Below, in pieces: positions 50,822 to 60,643 of a stretch of DNA of 64,000 bases. The stretch comes from [Clostridium] innocuum. Lineage in GTDB: Bacteria > Bacillota_I > Bacilli_A > Erysipelotrichales > Erysipelotrichaceae. The position numbers and the translations under genes were made by a program. The notes under the pieces are model-generated. The model saw nothing but the letters and a program-made list of their open reading frames with translations, was not told where the DNA came from and made no database searches. Where the stretch lies: the NCBI GenBank assembly GCA_012317185.1, contig CP048838.1, positions 2,542,001 through 2,606,000 on the forward strand, in the 5' to 3' direction. How positions within the stretch are numbered: the stretch's first letter is position 1; each line of letters starts with the position of its first letter.

Positions 50822-53800
50822 ATGATACGAAAAATAAAAAATAGAATAAGAGATGCAGCTATAGGTATCTTAACTGTTTTGACTGTATTAACAAATATGC
50901 AGTTACCAATCTATGCCGCAGATCACACGGCCACTAAGACATTTATAGATGGTATTTCCTATCAGGTTACTAAAGGCTCTCAATCAGCTTGGGGACAGGG
51001 TTTCACATTAAAGATGGATGGAGATGTGGTTTTCTGTATAGATCCACAGGCAGAAGTGATCGCAGGTGGAGGATATGCTGAAAGTGAATTTAATGCCTCC
51101 CTTAGACATGAGCTTTCTGTTATAGCATATGAAGGCTATTATAAAAACAGAAACAAATCAGATGTCACATACTATAAATTTACAACGAATTTAATGATTT
51201 GGGAAAAGATGGGGTGGAGTGTTACTGCTTCCGGTTTCGACTATAGTGGGTATAAATCTAAAATTCAGAAAGCTGTTGATAGTCATTCCATTCGACCTTC
51301 TTTTCACAGGGAAGAAATCACTTTAAATGTCGGGGAAAGTATTACACTCACTGACACAAATGGCGTATTTAATGAATTTAATTTTATAGCTTCTGATGGA
51401 TTGAAGGTAAAAAAAGATGGTAATAAACTCACCATTACTGCGACGGAAGAATCCAAAGATAATTCTAAAGTAAAATACAATAAAGTTCCAGATGAATGTG
51501 TAGGGACCAGCCTTGTATATCAGAAGGCAGGGTCTCAGGATATGGTTAAGTTTTTTGTAAAGGACCCATTGTCTACTTTTATTGATGTCAAAGTTAATAA
51601 GTACGGATCACTGAAAATCACAAAGCAGGACGAAGATGGAGCGGTAGTTCCGAATACTTCCTTCAAAGTGTCTAAAAATGCAGACATGTCCTCTCCTATC
51701 GGAACTTACAAAACAGGGGGCGATGGTACTGTAACTGTCAATAACCTGTTACCACAGAAATATTATGTGCAGGAAACTGCAGTCCCTAGTCACCTGGTAC
51801 TCGACACTACCATCCGTGAAGTAACTGTCGAAGCTAATCAGACGACAACCTATACTGCACGTAATAACTGGGTCAAAGGTAAGGTGCAGCTGCGTAAGAT
51901 CGACCCTAAATCTGGAAAACAGGTCGCAGGTGCTACCTATGCCATCTACAATGATAAAGGCCAGGAGTTAGAAAGACTCGTGACAACTGCCACAGGCTAT
52001 GTAGAATCGGGTTATCTAAGATTCGGGCAATACACCGTGCGTGAGGTCATCGCTCCATCAGGATATATCTTAAACAAGACTTCCTACCCTGTTACGATCA
52101 CTAGCAACGAACAAAAGATCACAGTGACTGGTGAAGATGAACGACAGACCGGCCGCTTAGAGCTCACAAAAGAAGACAACGTCACCGGTTCTGCCGCACA
52201 AGGAGAAGCTACCTTAAAAGGTGCGGTATATGAGCTGAAGGCAAAAGAAAATATCCTAGATCCTGCCGACGGATCTGTCAAATATGCGAAAGGTGCATTA
52301 GTCACTTCACTGACGACGGATGCCAATGCAAAAGCGTCTGTAAGTAATCTTTACTTAGGTAAATATACCCTTCAGGAAAAGACGCCAAGTACTGGATATA
52401 CGTTAGATCCTACAAAGTATGATGTATCTATCGATTATGCAGGACAAAGTGTGGAAATCGTTACAAAGAAACAAACGGTCAAGGAACGTGTCAAGGCTCA
52501 GGCATTCTCCATTATCAAGATATCAGACAATGGTGCCGGTGAAGCTGATAAGCTGGCCGGTGTCGAATTTACCGTTAAATCCAAAAAGGATATAGATGCA
52601 TACGGAAGTTGGGAAAAAGCTCCTATTGCTAAAAATGCAAAGGGACAGACAGCAAAAGTCCTTGTGACTGATAAAAATGGACAGGCGGTATCTGATGAGC
52701 TTCCTTATGCTACGTATGTTGTGCGTGAAACTAAGGTCCCGGATGATCACTATAAAGTTCCTGATTTTACAGTAACTATTTCTGAAGATAGCCGTGATCC
52801 TCAGCCTTGGCGTATCTTTAATGATGCAAAATTTCGTGCTGTGGTTAAAGCTGTAAAGGTTGATCAAGAAACTGGTAAAACAATTACACTTGCCGGAACA
52901 ACTTTCAAGATTAAAAACTTGGATAAAAACGAGTATGTAGAATATTGGGATTGGACCCCTATACCTCATAAGGTCAATACCTGGACGACGGATGGATCCG
53001 GTACTGTAATGACTGGAAAAGAATTGGATCCAGGTGATTATCAATTAGAAGAAATCACTGCCCCAAATGGTTATGTTTTGAATATCGCTCCAGTTAAATT
53101 TAAAGTATCAAGCAATACAGCATATGAGACACTTCCAGACGGTGCTACACCGGTCATCACTGTCACTAAACAGGATACTTCAGTAAAAGGACGTATCGCA
53201 GTCGTAAAACAGGGAGAGGTCCTTACTTCTGCAGAAACTGATGATCATGGCAATACGAAGTTCAAATATGAAATGCGGAAATTGAAGGGTGCTGTGTTCG
53301 AAGTCAAGGCAGCGGAAGATATCTCATCTCCAGATAATCAGGGCGATATCCTATATCACAAAGGCGATCTGGTAGATACGATAACGACCGATGCTGCAGG
53401 TGAAGCACAGACCAAGCTGCTCCCTTTGGGTAAATATCAAGTTTCGGGAAAAAACTGCTCCAAACGGATTCACGCATTCCGATGATATCAGAGAAGTCGA
53501 GCTCGTCTATGAGGATCAGAATACAGCGATCGTATTCGGAGATGCCGGTACTTATGAAAATGAACGTCAGAAAGTTGAAGTACAGGCTGTCAAAAAGGAC
53601 GCAGATGACCAACAGCTGCTAGTCGGCGCTGAAATCACGCTATATGCAAACAGAGACGTGTACAACTATGACGGCGATGTGATCGTAAAAGCCGGTGAAA
53701 AAATTGAAACGGTGGTAACCGGCGAAGATGGTAGAGCCACATTTACTGCAGACCTGCCTAATGATCTTACTCCAGAATATGGTGTAATGCCGATTGAGAA

Positions 53801-55220
53801 AATCGAAGATGAAGATATAGATCCAGGATTCAGTCAAACAGTCATTGAGGATGTAAGACTCATCGGTGACACCAATAGCCTATTCTATGCAACGGAAACG
53901 AAAGCTCCTGCAGGTTATGCGAGTGGTCAGGAAGTGCGTTATTATTTTGATACAAAGTATACGAATCAAAACAATGCAGTCTTGAAATTCACAGCAGAGT
54001 ATCAGAATGAAACGACAAAGGTCGAGATCTCTAAAGTGGATATCACGAACGAGGAAGAACTTCCGGGCGCTACGCTGCAGATAAAGAGCGAGGCCGGAAA
54101 GATCATAGAGGAATGGATATCCACAGATAAACCACATCTCATCGAGATGCTGCCTGTTGGAGACTATGTACTATCTGAAAAGATCCCGGCATCAGGTTAT
54201 ACGACAGCTACCGATGTACCGTTCACGATCAAAGATACTGGTGAGATCCAGAAGGTCGTCATGAAGGATGATATAACGAAGTTACAGATCATCAAGACGG
54301 ATGAAGAAGGTAAGCAGTTACCAGGCAACAGACTGGCCATCATTGACAAAGACGGAAAGACCGTTGATGAGTGGATCACAGATGAAAAGCCTCATGATAT
54401 CACCAAGCTGGTTGTCGGACAGGAATATACGTTGCGGGAACTGGAAGCAGCTGCCGGTTATACAAAAGCTGAGGATATCATCTTCATCGTACGTGATACG
54501 AACGATGTACAGACGATCGACATGAGCAACAGACAAACAGAGATGCACTTTTCTAAAGTCGATGAGACCGGCGAAAAAGAATTACCCGGTGCTAAACTGC
54601 AGATCATTGACAAAGATGGCAATATCATAGATCAGTGGGTATCCACAGAAGAGCAGCACACGATCACAGGACTGAGCGAGGGTCAAACCTATGTAATGAA
54701 AGAAATCTCTGCACCATATGGATATGAGATCGCAGAAGAGATCACCTTTACCGCAGGAGACGGCCAGAAGGTCACGATGAAAGATAAAATGATCCGCTCC
54801 TATATCAAAGTCAATAAGGTCGATTATTATGATCATAAGGACATCCTGAAGGCCGCAGAGTTTACGCTGTATAGTGACGCAGCATGCACGAAGAAAATCC
54901 GCAGTGTAAAGACGGATACGAAGAGCGGAATCGCACTGTTCGATGATCTGATCTACGGTACGTATTTCATCAAAGAGACGAAAGCACCGGCCGGTTATCA
55001 GTTATCCGATGAAGTCGTGAAGGTCACGATCGATGACGAATGGGTCAATGGTGATGACAAGCTGCGCACAATCATCTATGCAGATAAACCGTTATCCGGT
55101 GGGGTCGTTACAGGGGATACGACAGCGACTGGGATCCTGCTCAGTGTCGTAACACTGTCAGGTGCAGCACTCATCTTCGTGTCTCATAAACGCAGAAAAA
55201 CGAAGAAATCAGAACAGTAG
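50822..55220 (+). pseudogene. Giant SpaA/Cna-B surface adhesin, interrupted by a frameshift
   Basis: Two frames (50822-53485, and the continuation to 55220) form one protein of about 1,465 aa. There is a signal peptide (cleavage near PIYA-ADH) and a thioester-domain-like head with FCIDPQ and FTTNLMIWEKMG. At least nine Cna-B/SpaA repeats follow, ending in motifs such as LQEKTPSTGY, LEEITAPNGY, IKETKAPAGY and MKEISAPYGY. A C-terminal membrane span and basic tail (SHKRRKTKK) come last. One extra T in GTTT at 53442-53444 moves LGKYQV out of frame with REKTAPNGF. No LPxTG is seen; GGVVTGD may be the sorting site. It could anchor mating cells if intact. Confidence 0.85.
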
Positions 55221-55233
55221 TCTGCCTTTTCTC

Positions 55234-55268
55234 AAGGGAGATGCAGATACCTGCATTTCCCTCTTTCA
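55234..55268 (+). terminator. Terminator after the adhesin gene
   Basis: GGGAgATGCAG-atac-CTGCATTTCCC with a CTCTTT tail. Confidence 0.85.
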
Positions 55269-55536
55269 TTTGAAGAAGAGGTACATCATCATGGAGCGAT
55301 CCTTATCGATATGAAGGTCAGAAGGAGTATTGAAATGGTCGAAGACATACTTGACGGCTTTTACAAAAAAGCTCCGGGAATCCTTCCTACTAGCTATTTC
55401 CTATCAGAATGCTTATGAAGATCCCCGAATATTGGATTCTAACAGATAGTAATTTCACCACAAAATAAGATTTACATGAAGGATGTGATACATACTTCTT
55501 ATCCCCTGTCTAAGGTATATGGAAAGGAAGAGAAAT
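55269..55536. other. Gap with only weak small frames
   Basis: A 35-codon frame at 55311-55418 (MKVRRSIEMVEDILDGFYKK) has a weak ribosome site and may be a gene remnant. Nothing else is recognised. Confidence 0.35.
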
Positions 55537-55869
55537 ATGCAGATTTTAGGTATCATCATAGTCAAATTGATAATATTTTACATTTTGATATTTCTGTTAT
55601 GTGATATAATATTGATATTCAGAAAACATCTGAGAGAAACAAAGATATATTGGAACTGCGTTGTAATCAATGGAGAAGTCATTATCAAAAATAAAGAGTA
55701 TCTTGAAATTTACAAAAAGAACTTTTCTGATGATTCTGGCTATGATAAAGATTTTGTGGAAAAATATATCGGACAAGAGGATGTCATAATTAAAATTTAT
55801 GATGCTCGGGGCAATGGACATCATAGATGCTATTTGATCAGTAAAATGATGTCAGTAGAATATCATTAG
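55537..55869 (+). CDS. Membrane-anchored protein (110 aa), unknown
   Basis: An N-terminal span (ILGIIIVKLIIFYILIFLL) is followed by a polar domain of about 80 residues. GGAAAGGAAGAG precedes the ATG at 55537; an in-frame ATG at 55519 is less well placed. The DNA is AT-rich. Confidence 0.6.
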   Translation: MQILGIIIVKLIIFYILIFLLCDIILIFRKHLRETKIYWNCVVINGEVIIKNKEYLEIYKKNFSDDSGYDKDFVEKYIGQEDVIIKIYDARGNGHHRCYLISKMMSVEYH

Positions 55870-55887
55870 TTAGTAGGAGAATTGTAT

Positions 55888-55921
55888 GGGAAGTGCAAAA
55901 CAACAGTACTTCCCTTTTTCT
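55888..55921 (+). terminator. Terminator
   Basis: GGGAAGT and ACTTCCC enclose a 13-nt loop, followed by TTTTT, 19 bp after the 110-aa gene. Confidence 0.8.
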
Positions 55922-56035
55922 ATTATCAAGTCAACCGAACTATTGACATCCAACACACGATTCCGCTTACCAGTCTATAAAACCTATATAGCGTGATTTA
56001 CCCCTTGTTTACCTCATAAAGAAAGTGAGTAAAAA

Positions 56036-56464
56036 ATGATAAATATGAATAGAGATAAGAAAGCACAGAATCTAAGTTTGATAAAAGTTATAGGTATCCC
56101 CGCTTCATTAGTATATGGAATGCTTGTTTTTGGTAATCTATATATAGCAATTACTTCCTCTAAATTAGCAAATAAAGCTATAATAAGTGGCATATCTTAT
56201 TTGGGATCATTAGTATTTATTCTTGGATTCACATATATTGTTGAATATATAAAACGAAATATCCCAAATTGGCTGCTGTGGCTAAGGGAAAAGCTGAAAA
56301 AACATCAACGCATTCCCTTATGTCTTGAGAAGATAGATTATTTGTATGAAGTGTATTTTGATGAAGTCCTCTTTTTTGGTGATCTATTTAATATTGTGCT
56401 TTGCGGTGTATTAAGTTGGAAATTCTCTAATTGTTTAAGAACTATTTTAGCTGTTTTATTGTAG
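56036..56464 (+). CDS. Polytopic membrane protein (142 aa), AT-rich cargo
   Basis: Starts MINMNRDKKAQNLSLIKVIG (the ATG at 56045 is an alternative). It has about three hydrophobic segments and no known domain. It converges with, and overlaps at the 3' end, the minus-strand membrane gene that follows. The AT-rich composition differs from the conjugation genes. Confidence 0.55.
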   Translation: MINMNRDKKAQNLSLIKVIGIPASLVYGMLVFGNLYIAITSSKLANKAIISGISYLGSLVFILGFTYIVEYIKRNIPNWLLWLREKLKKHQRIPLCLEKIDYLYEVYFDEVLFFGDLFNIVLCGVLSWKFSNCLRTILAVLL

Positions 56465-57084
56465 TTTCCAAGCAAAAAAAAAGTGTGAGTCCAAAAGAAT
56501 AAACAAATATTGCAGGAATCAAAGCATATTGACTATCTGTGATAGCATTATAAATGCCTAAATCATAAAACAAATATATTATGTATAGTAAAGCGATAAG
56601 AGACATTGTTAAAAATAACAAAAAGCATATACGATACAATGTAACGATTATCATTTCTCTTAATAAAGGAAATCTATACCCCATTCTTTTTTGATATTTA
56701 ACATATAGTTTTTGGATTCTATAAAATAGTGTTGTAGCTCTTTTCTCTGCTTCAGAGGGGTTCTTAGAATCTTTCAAAGCTTGTAAGAGTTTAAGAGTTA
56801 TATTATCAAAATAATTTACTAAATGGTAATTATTTTCTATTGTTTCATTTTAACTTTAAAAATATTTCTAAACAATTCTTATTTTTCACCTTGGAAATTG
56901 GATTTTCAATAACTGCATAGTATATTTCACTATATATCATAAACATCTTCTTATCTATTTCTGAAACCATCGGTCTTCTGTCCAATAGATATTTAATGAA
57001 AGTATTTAAAATCTGACCTACTGAGAAAACAGAGAGGACAGCAATAATAAAACTTGAATCTATAAATTTAAAAAAATCTTCCAT
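56442..57084 (-). pseudogene. Membrane protein gene broken by a frameshift in a poly-A run
   Basis: The first frame (57084-56845) starts MEDFFKFIDSSFIIAVLSVF after GAGGAG and stops right after FLKLK. The neighbouring frame continues without a gap as NETIENNYHLVNYFDNITLK and then into two membrane spans, ending at 56442. One inserted A in the AAAA run (plus 56848-56851) would join them into about 213 aa. Function unknown; the only minus-strand gene of the ICE part. Confidence 0.65.
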
Positions 57085-57256
57085 AAATAACTCCTCATTT
57101 CTTTATAAGAGAGATTTTATCACGGGAAAGGAGGCGATACATATAAAATAGAAGATTTTTTTATCCTACGAACTGTTACTCTCAAGTAACAGTCAAGATG
57201 TAGTATAAGCTTTTTGCACTGTATGAGTGTTTATACAGCGGCTCTATATCCGAAAG
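57085..57256. other. Leader of the secretion operon
   Basis: It contains the stem CTGTTAC-tctcaa-GTAACAG (57173-57192) and an unused strong ribosome-site-like AAAGGAGG (57128-57135). No gene is recognised; the promoter of the secretion genes must be here or further upstream. Confidence 0.45.
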
Positions 57257-57279
57257 AAGACACATCATGTGTCTTTTTT
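57257..57279 (+). terminator. Terminator/attenuator before the secretion operon
   Basis: AAGACACAT-c-ATGTGTCTT with a T run, 33 bp before the VirB2-like gene. The short distance suggests conditional read-through. Confidence 0.75.
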
Positions 57280-57311
57280 AGTATTAAGAAAGAAAGGAAA
57301 CGATATACCCT

Positions 57312-57644
57312 ATGTTCAAGAAAAGATTAAAACCGACTCCTGCGACTGCAGGTATCCTCATCGCCTTCTATTCGACGATGACCCCTATATTGGCGAAGCC
57401 AAAACCGAATACTGCAGGAGTGAAAAATGAGGCAAAGCCTTGGTTGGATTCCTTTACGGATATCTGCCTATGGGCGATACCTCTCGTTGCTGTCATTGCA
57501 AGTGCTGCTCATGGTCTATCGTGGATGGTCAAGGACGAAGATGAGAAGAAACAAAAGCCTGTCTTAAAGATGCTCAAGATCATCTGGGGAATCGCAGTCG
57601 TCCTCGAGCTGATCCCGACGATCTATAAAATATACAATATGTAA
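57312..57644 (+). CDS. VirB2/TrbC-like small membrane protein
   Basis: The 110-aa product has a signal-like start and two hydrophobic segments (ICLWAIPLVAVIASAAHGLS and IIWGIAVVLELIPTIYKI) around a short charged loop. Size, layout and position before a VirB6-like gene fit the pilin-like VirB2/TrbC subunit of type IV secretion. The sequence match is weak. Confidence 0.65.
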   Translation: MFKKRLKPTPATAGILIAFYSTMTPILAKPKPNTAGVKNEAKPWLDSFTDICLWAIPLVAVIASAAHGLSWMVKDEDEKKQKPVLKMLKIIWGIAVVLELIPTIYKIYNM

Positions 57645-57658
57645 AAAGGAGGTATCGT

Positions 57659-59617
57659 ATGGATCTAGTAATCGATGGTGTCCGCTGGGTCTTGTGGATA
57701 CTCGTCAAAGGAAGTATGTTCCTCATCGATAGTGTATATAACATCATACGACCGATCCTTTCCTTCGATATCGGCTCAAATTCAACGGTGTGGCAATGGT
57801 GGGACATCCTGATGATGTTCCTCCTGATGTTCACCCTGCTCAGAGCCTTCACGATGTTATTGAAAGCGACTATCGATGAAGAATATGTATGGAAGCTGAG
57901 CGGATTACGGATGATCTTCCGTATCATCGCAATCGTTTTCGTCGTTGCCATGACTCCACTGGTGATCAAAGAATTCACCGCTTTTACGAGCGTCGTTATG
58001 GATAGTGTTCCGGATTCCTTCGTAGTAGAGAACAATTTCGCGACTACGAAGCCAAAAACAGACAACAAGCTTCAACAGGAGATTGTTGACAAACTGTACA
58101 AGGAATATGAAGGGATGCCTTCCCAGATCTTTATCAGTTCCGCAAGCAATGGTCAATATCCTCCCTACCAGCTGATCGATATCAACGCCACGGAAGGCGG
58201 TATGGATCATTGGTTCGACGGCGTACCGATTGTAGGAGGCTTCTTCAATATCACCTCTGCATTGATTGGAGCTGATGGTGATTATATCTATTTTCCGGAT
58301 ACCACCATGCTGATCTTTCTGATCGTAGAAGGGGTATGTGGAGCTTATATGTTTCTGCTTATGGCGATACAGATATCACAGAGGATGATCTCCATCGCGG
58401 TCAAGATCCTGATATCTCCCTACCCGATTTCCGGTATCATAAATCCGGATGATCGCAGTTTTGGTTTATGGGTCAAACTGATCAGTGCTGATCTGATCTC
58501 GAATGTCCTGCAGTATATCATCCTGTTGCTCGTCATGGCTGTCACATCTTCTAAAACGGTACAAAACTTCGGCATCGTCGGCCAGGGGATCTTCTTCCTG
58601 GGGGGCATGCTGGCTGTCTTGGTCGGTCCCGGTCAAGTCGCTCAGCTCATCGGCGGGGATGGTATGGGACTCTTCATGACGATGCAGGGCTTCCAGGCGA
58701 TGAGCGCATTGAAGGGCGTCACACAGGCGATCGGACAAAAAGGAATCGGGATGGCCACTGGAGCGGCAGCTCTGGGGACTTATGGAGCCGGCAGGATGCT
58801 GGGCCTGAACTCGCTCGGTAACTATCCGGATGGAGGTGGTATCGGCTCCAACAATCCTATGACAGGAGCATATGATCCGGGAAACGGTCCCGGAAATGGT
58901 TCAGGATCCGGAGGTGCAGGAAACATCCCGCCAAGAGCTTTTTCCGAACCACATACAGAGAAACAAGCGCAGGCAGCGAGGAAGTATGGAATCGACATCA
59001 GTGATATGAGTAAAGGAGACGCTTCCCTGGCTTTGGAAAAAGCAGGCATGGATAAGAGCTACTGGAGAGGTTCGAATCCGGCAGGTGGTGGCGCATCCGG
59101 CACGATCGATAAGAGCAATCCAACCTATGGTTTCGGAAATACGCCGACATCTGTCTCTACAGATGGAAGGTATGATAGGGCGATGGAAGATGGCACAGAT
59201 ATAGGCGCATCCAGTGAAGGCATAGATAGTGGTGAAGGGATCGATATCGGAACTCCTGCCAAAGGAAATGACGGCAGCTCAGGTGGTGCTTCACAGGATG
59301 AAGGAGGCATCCGTCTGAGTCGTGAGGGTACGACCGCAAGGCGTGTCGGTGATTCCTCCACCTTCCGTGCGAGAACCGTCTCCAAAGTAGGAAGAACGGC
59401 TTATCTGGCCGCAGGTAATCGACTGATGGGACAGAAGAGCATCGTCCGTGGAGGACGCTATGTAACGAAGAATACGCGTGCACAGAATCTTTCGAACATG
59501 CATGCCGGTATCCAGGATCTGATCCATCCGAAGCGGATCGACGAGCTGTCTTCCACGCATGCAGAAAAAAGAGATATGCAGGATATGAGAGAAATGGAGG
59601 ACTTTGAACGATCATGA
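57659..59617 (+). CDS. VirB6/TrbL-like channel protein
   Basis: The 652-aa protein has about seven membrane spans in residues 1-340 with conserved-looking ISQRMISIAVKILISPYPIS. A long Gly/Ser/Asn-rich soluble tail with low complexity follows. This is the layout of VirB6/TrbL/TcpH inner-membrane channel proteins in Gram-positive conjugation systems. AAAAAGGAGG precedes the ATG; the stop overlaps the next start as ATGA. Confidence 0.85.
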   Translation: MDLVIDGVRWVLWILVKGSMFLIDSVYNIIRPILSFDIGSNSTVWQWWDILMMFLLMFTLLRAFTMLLKATIDEEYVWKLSGLRMIFRIIAIVFVVAMTPLVIKEFTAFTSVVMDSVPDSFVVENNFATTKPKTDNKLQQEIVDKLYKEYEGMPSQIFISSASNGQYPPYQLIDINATEGGMDHWFDGVPIVGGFFNITSALIGADGDYIYFPDTTMLIFLIVEGVCGAYMFLLMAIQISQRMISIAVKILISPYPISGIINPDDRSFGLWVKLISADLISNVLQYIILLLVMAVTSSKTVQNFGIVGQGIFFLGGMLAVLVGPGQVAQLIGGDGMGLFMTMQGFQAMSALKGVTQAIGQKGIGMATGAAALGTYGAGRMLGLNSLGNYPDGGGIGSNNPMTGAYDPGNGPGNGSGSGGAGNIPPRAFSEPHTEKQAQAARKYGIDISDMSKGDASLALEKAGMDKSYWRGSNPAGGGASGTIDKSNPTYGFGNTPTSVSTDGRYDRAMEDGTDIGASSEGIDSGEGIDIGTPAKGNDGSSGGASQDEGGIRLSREGTTARRVGDSSTFRARTVSKVGRTAYLAAGNRLMGQKSIVRGGRYVTKNTRAQNLSNMHAGIQDLIHPKRIDELSSTHAEKRDMQDMREMEDFERS

Positions 59618-59934
59618 GATTCTACTCACCGAAGAATTTTAAGAAAGGAAGACATCTGGGAGGCATGTTCCGATGGATCGACATCGTGCTGTTCGGCACA
59701 GCGACCCTGCTCTTCATCCCGGCATTCCTTTTCAATATGACAGGAGATACGGTCAACGTCCCGCTCCTCATGTTGACCTTACTGCTCTATGGGATCGTGA
59801 TCGTGCTCATCCAGCCATTCCCTCCCATCTATCACAACTTCCTGGTGTTCTTCTACCTACAGTATCTGTATCTCAGACGACAGAAGGAATATATATGGGG
59901 AGGTATCGTAAAATATGAAGAAAAAGAAGAATAA
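59614..59934 (+). CDS. PrgI/VirB3-like membrane protein
   Basis: The 106-aa protein has two close hydrophobic spans (IVLFGTATLLFIPAFLFN and LLMLTLLLYGIVIVLIQ) followed by FYLQYLYLRRQKEYIW. Proteins of this shape (PrgI/TcpE/VirB3) precede the VirB4 ATPase in Gram-positive elements. It overlaps the genes on both sides. Confidence 0.8.
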   Translation: MRFYSPKNFKKGRHLGGMFRWIDIVLFGTATLLFIPAFLFNMTGDTVNVPLLMLTLLLYGIVIVLIQPFPPIYHNFLVFFYLQYLYLRRQKEYIWGGIVKYEEKEE

Positions 59935-60643
59935 AGAAAGAAGAGCGGAAAAGAAGGTCGTGAAGCAGGCAGAGAAACAAAAGAAATATTGCAGCACGGC
60001 ATTGGAATGGTCAGATATCGAGATGATCGACGGAGACGCGATCCATATAAGAGACGGCAGCACACGAGAGCGTATCATCGGTTTGAAAGTCACCCCCAGG
60101 AACATCTTCATCGATACAAGTTATGTACAGGCCCGTATCGTGAACAACCTGCGCATCATCTTCAATAAGATCCGTTTCCCCATCTATTGGGGCTACGTAT
60201 TCGTGCCGGTACAGATCGACGATCATATCTCGATGCTGTTGCGGGAAGAGACGCAGGAAGAGGATCCGCGCATCCGTGCGATGATCCAAAATGATTTTGA
60301 AAAGGTCACTTGGTTCCAGGATACACATCGTGAGCTGGAATTCTTTCTGATGCTGCGCGATGAGGATGAAGCGACTCTGATGAAGAACTATGACGAGCTG
60401 GTCGCAGAGCTTCAGTATGCCGGGTTTCGGACGAAGGACCTGAACATGCACGATCTCTACGACTATGTCGCTTATATGTATGAGAATCCGCTGATCAATG
60501 ATTATTATTTCTCACGAGGTGTCTTCAGCTGTCTGGCAGAGGAGAGTGAAGATATCTTCCTATCGAAAGACAACTATCATGAACCGGATTTCGATTATGA
60601 TGATTATTACAGACTTCGGAAGGAGGGAGAACATGTGGAATAA
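59915..60643 (+). CDS. VirB4 N-terminal half encoded separately
   Basis: The 242-aa protein has a basic start and a mixed alpha/beta domain (IHIRDGSTRERIIGLKVTPR, IRFPIYWGYVFVPVQIDDH). It resembles the N-terminal part of VirB4 ATPases. It has no Walker motif. Its last codons overlap the start of the VirB4 ATPase gene by 11 bp. Together the two reach 851 aa, a normal VirB4 length, so this looks like a split VirB4. Confidence 0.65.
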   Translation: MKKKKNKERRAEKKVVKQAEKQKKYCSTALEWSDIEMIDGDAIHIRDGSTRERIIGLKVTPRNIFIDTSYVQARIVNNLRIIFNKIRFPIYWGYVFVPVQIDDHISMLLREETQEEDPRIRAMIQNDFEKVTWFQDTHRELEFFLMLRDEDEATLMKNYDELVAELQYAGFRTKDLNMHDLYDYVAYMYENPLINDYYFSRGVFSCLAEESEDIFLSKDNYHEPDFDYDDYYRLRKEGEHVE

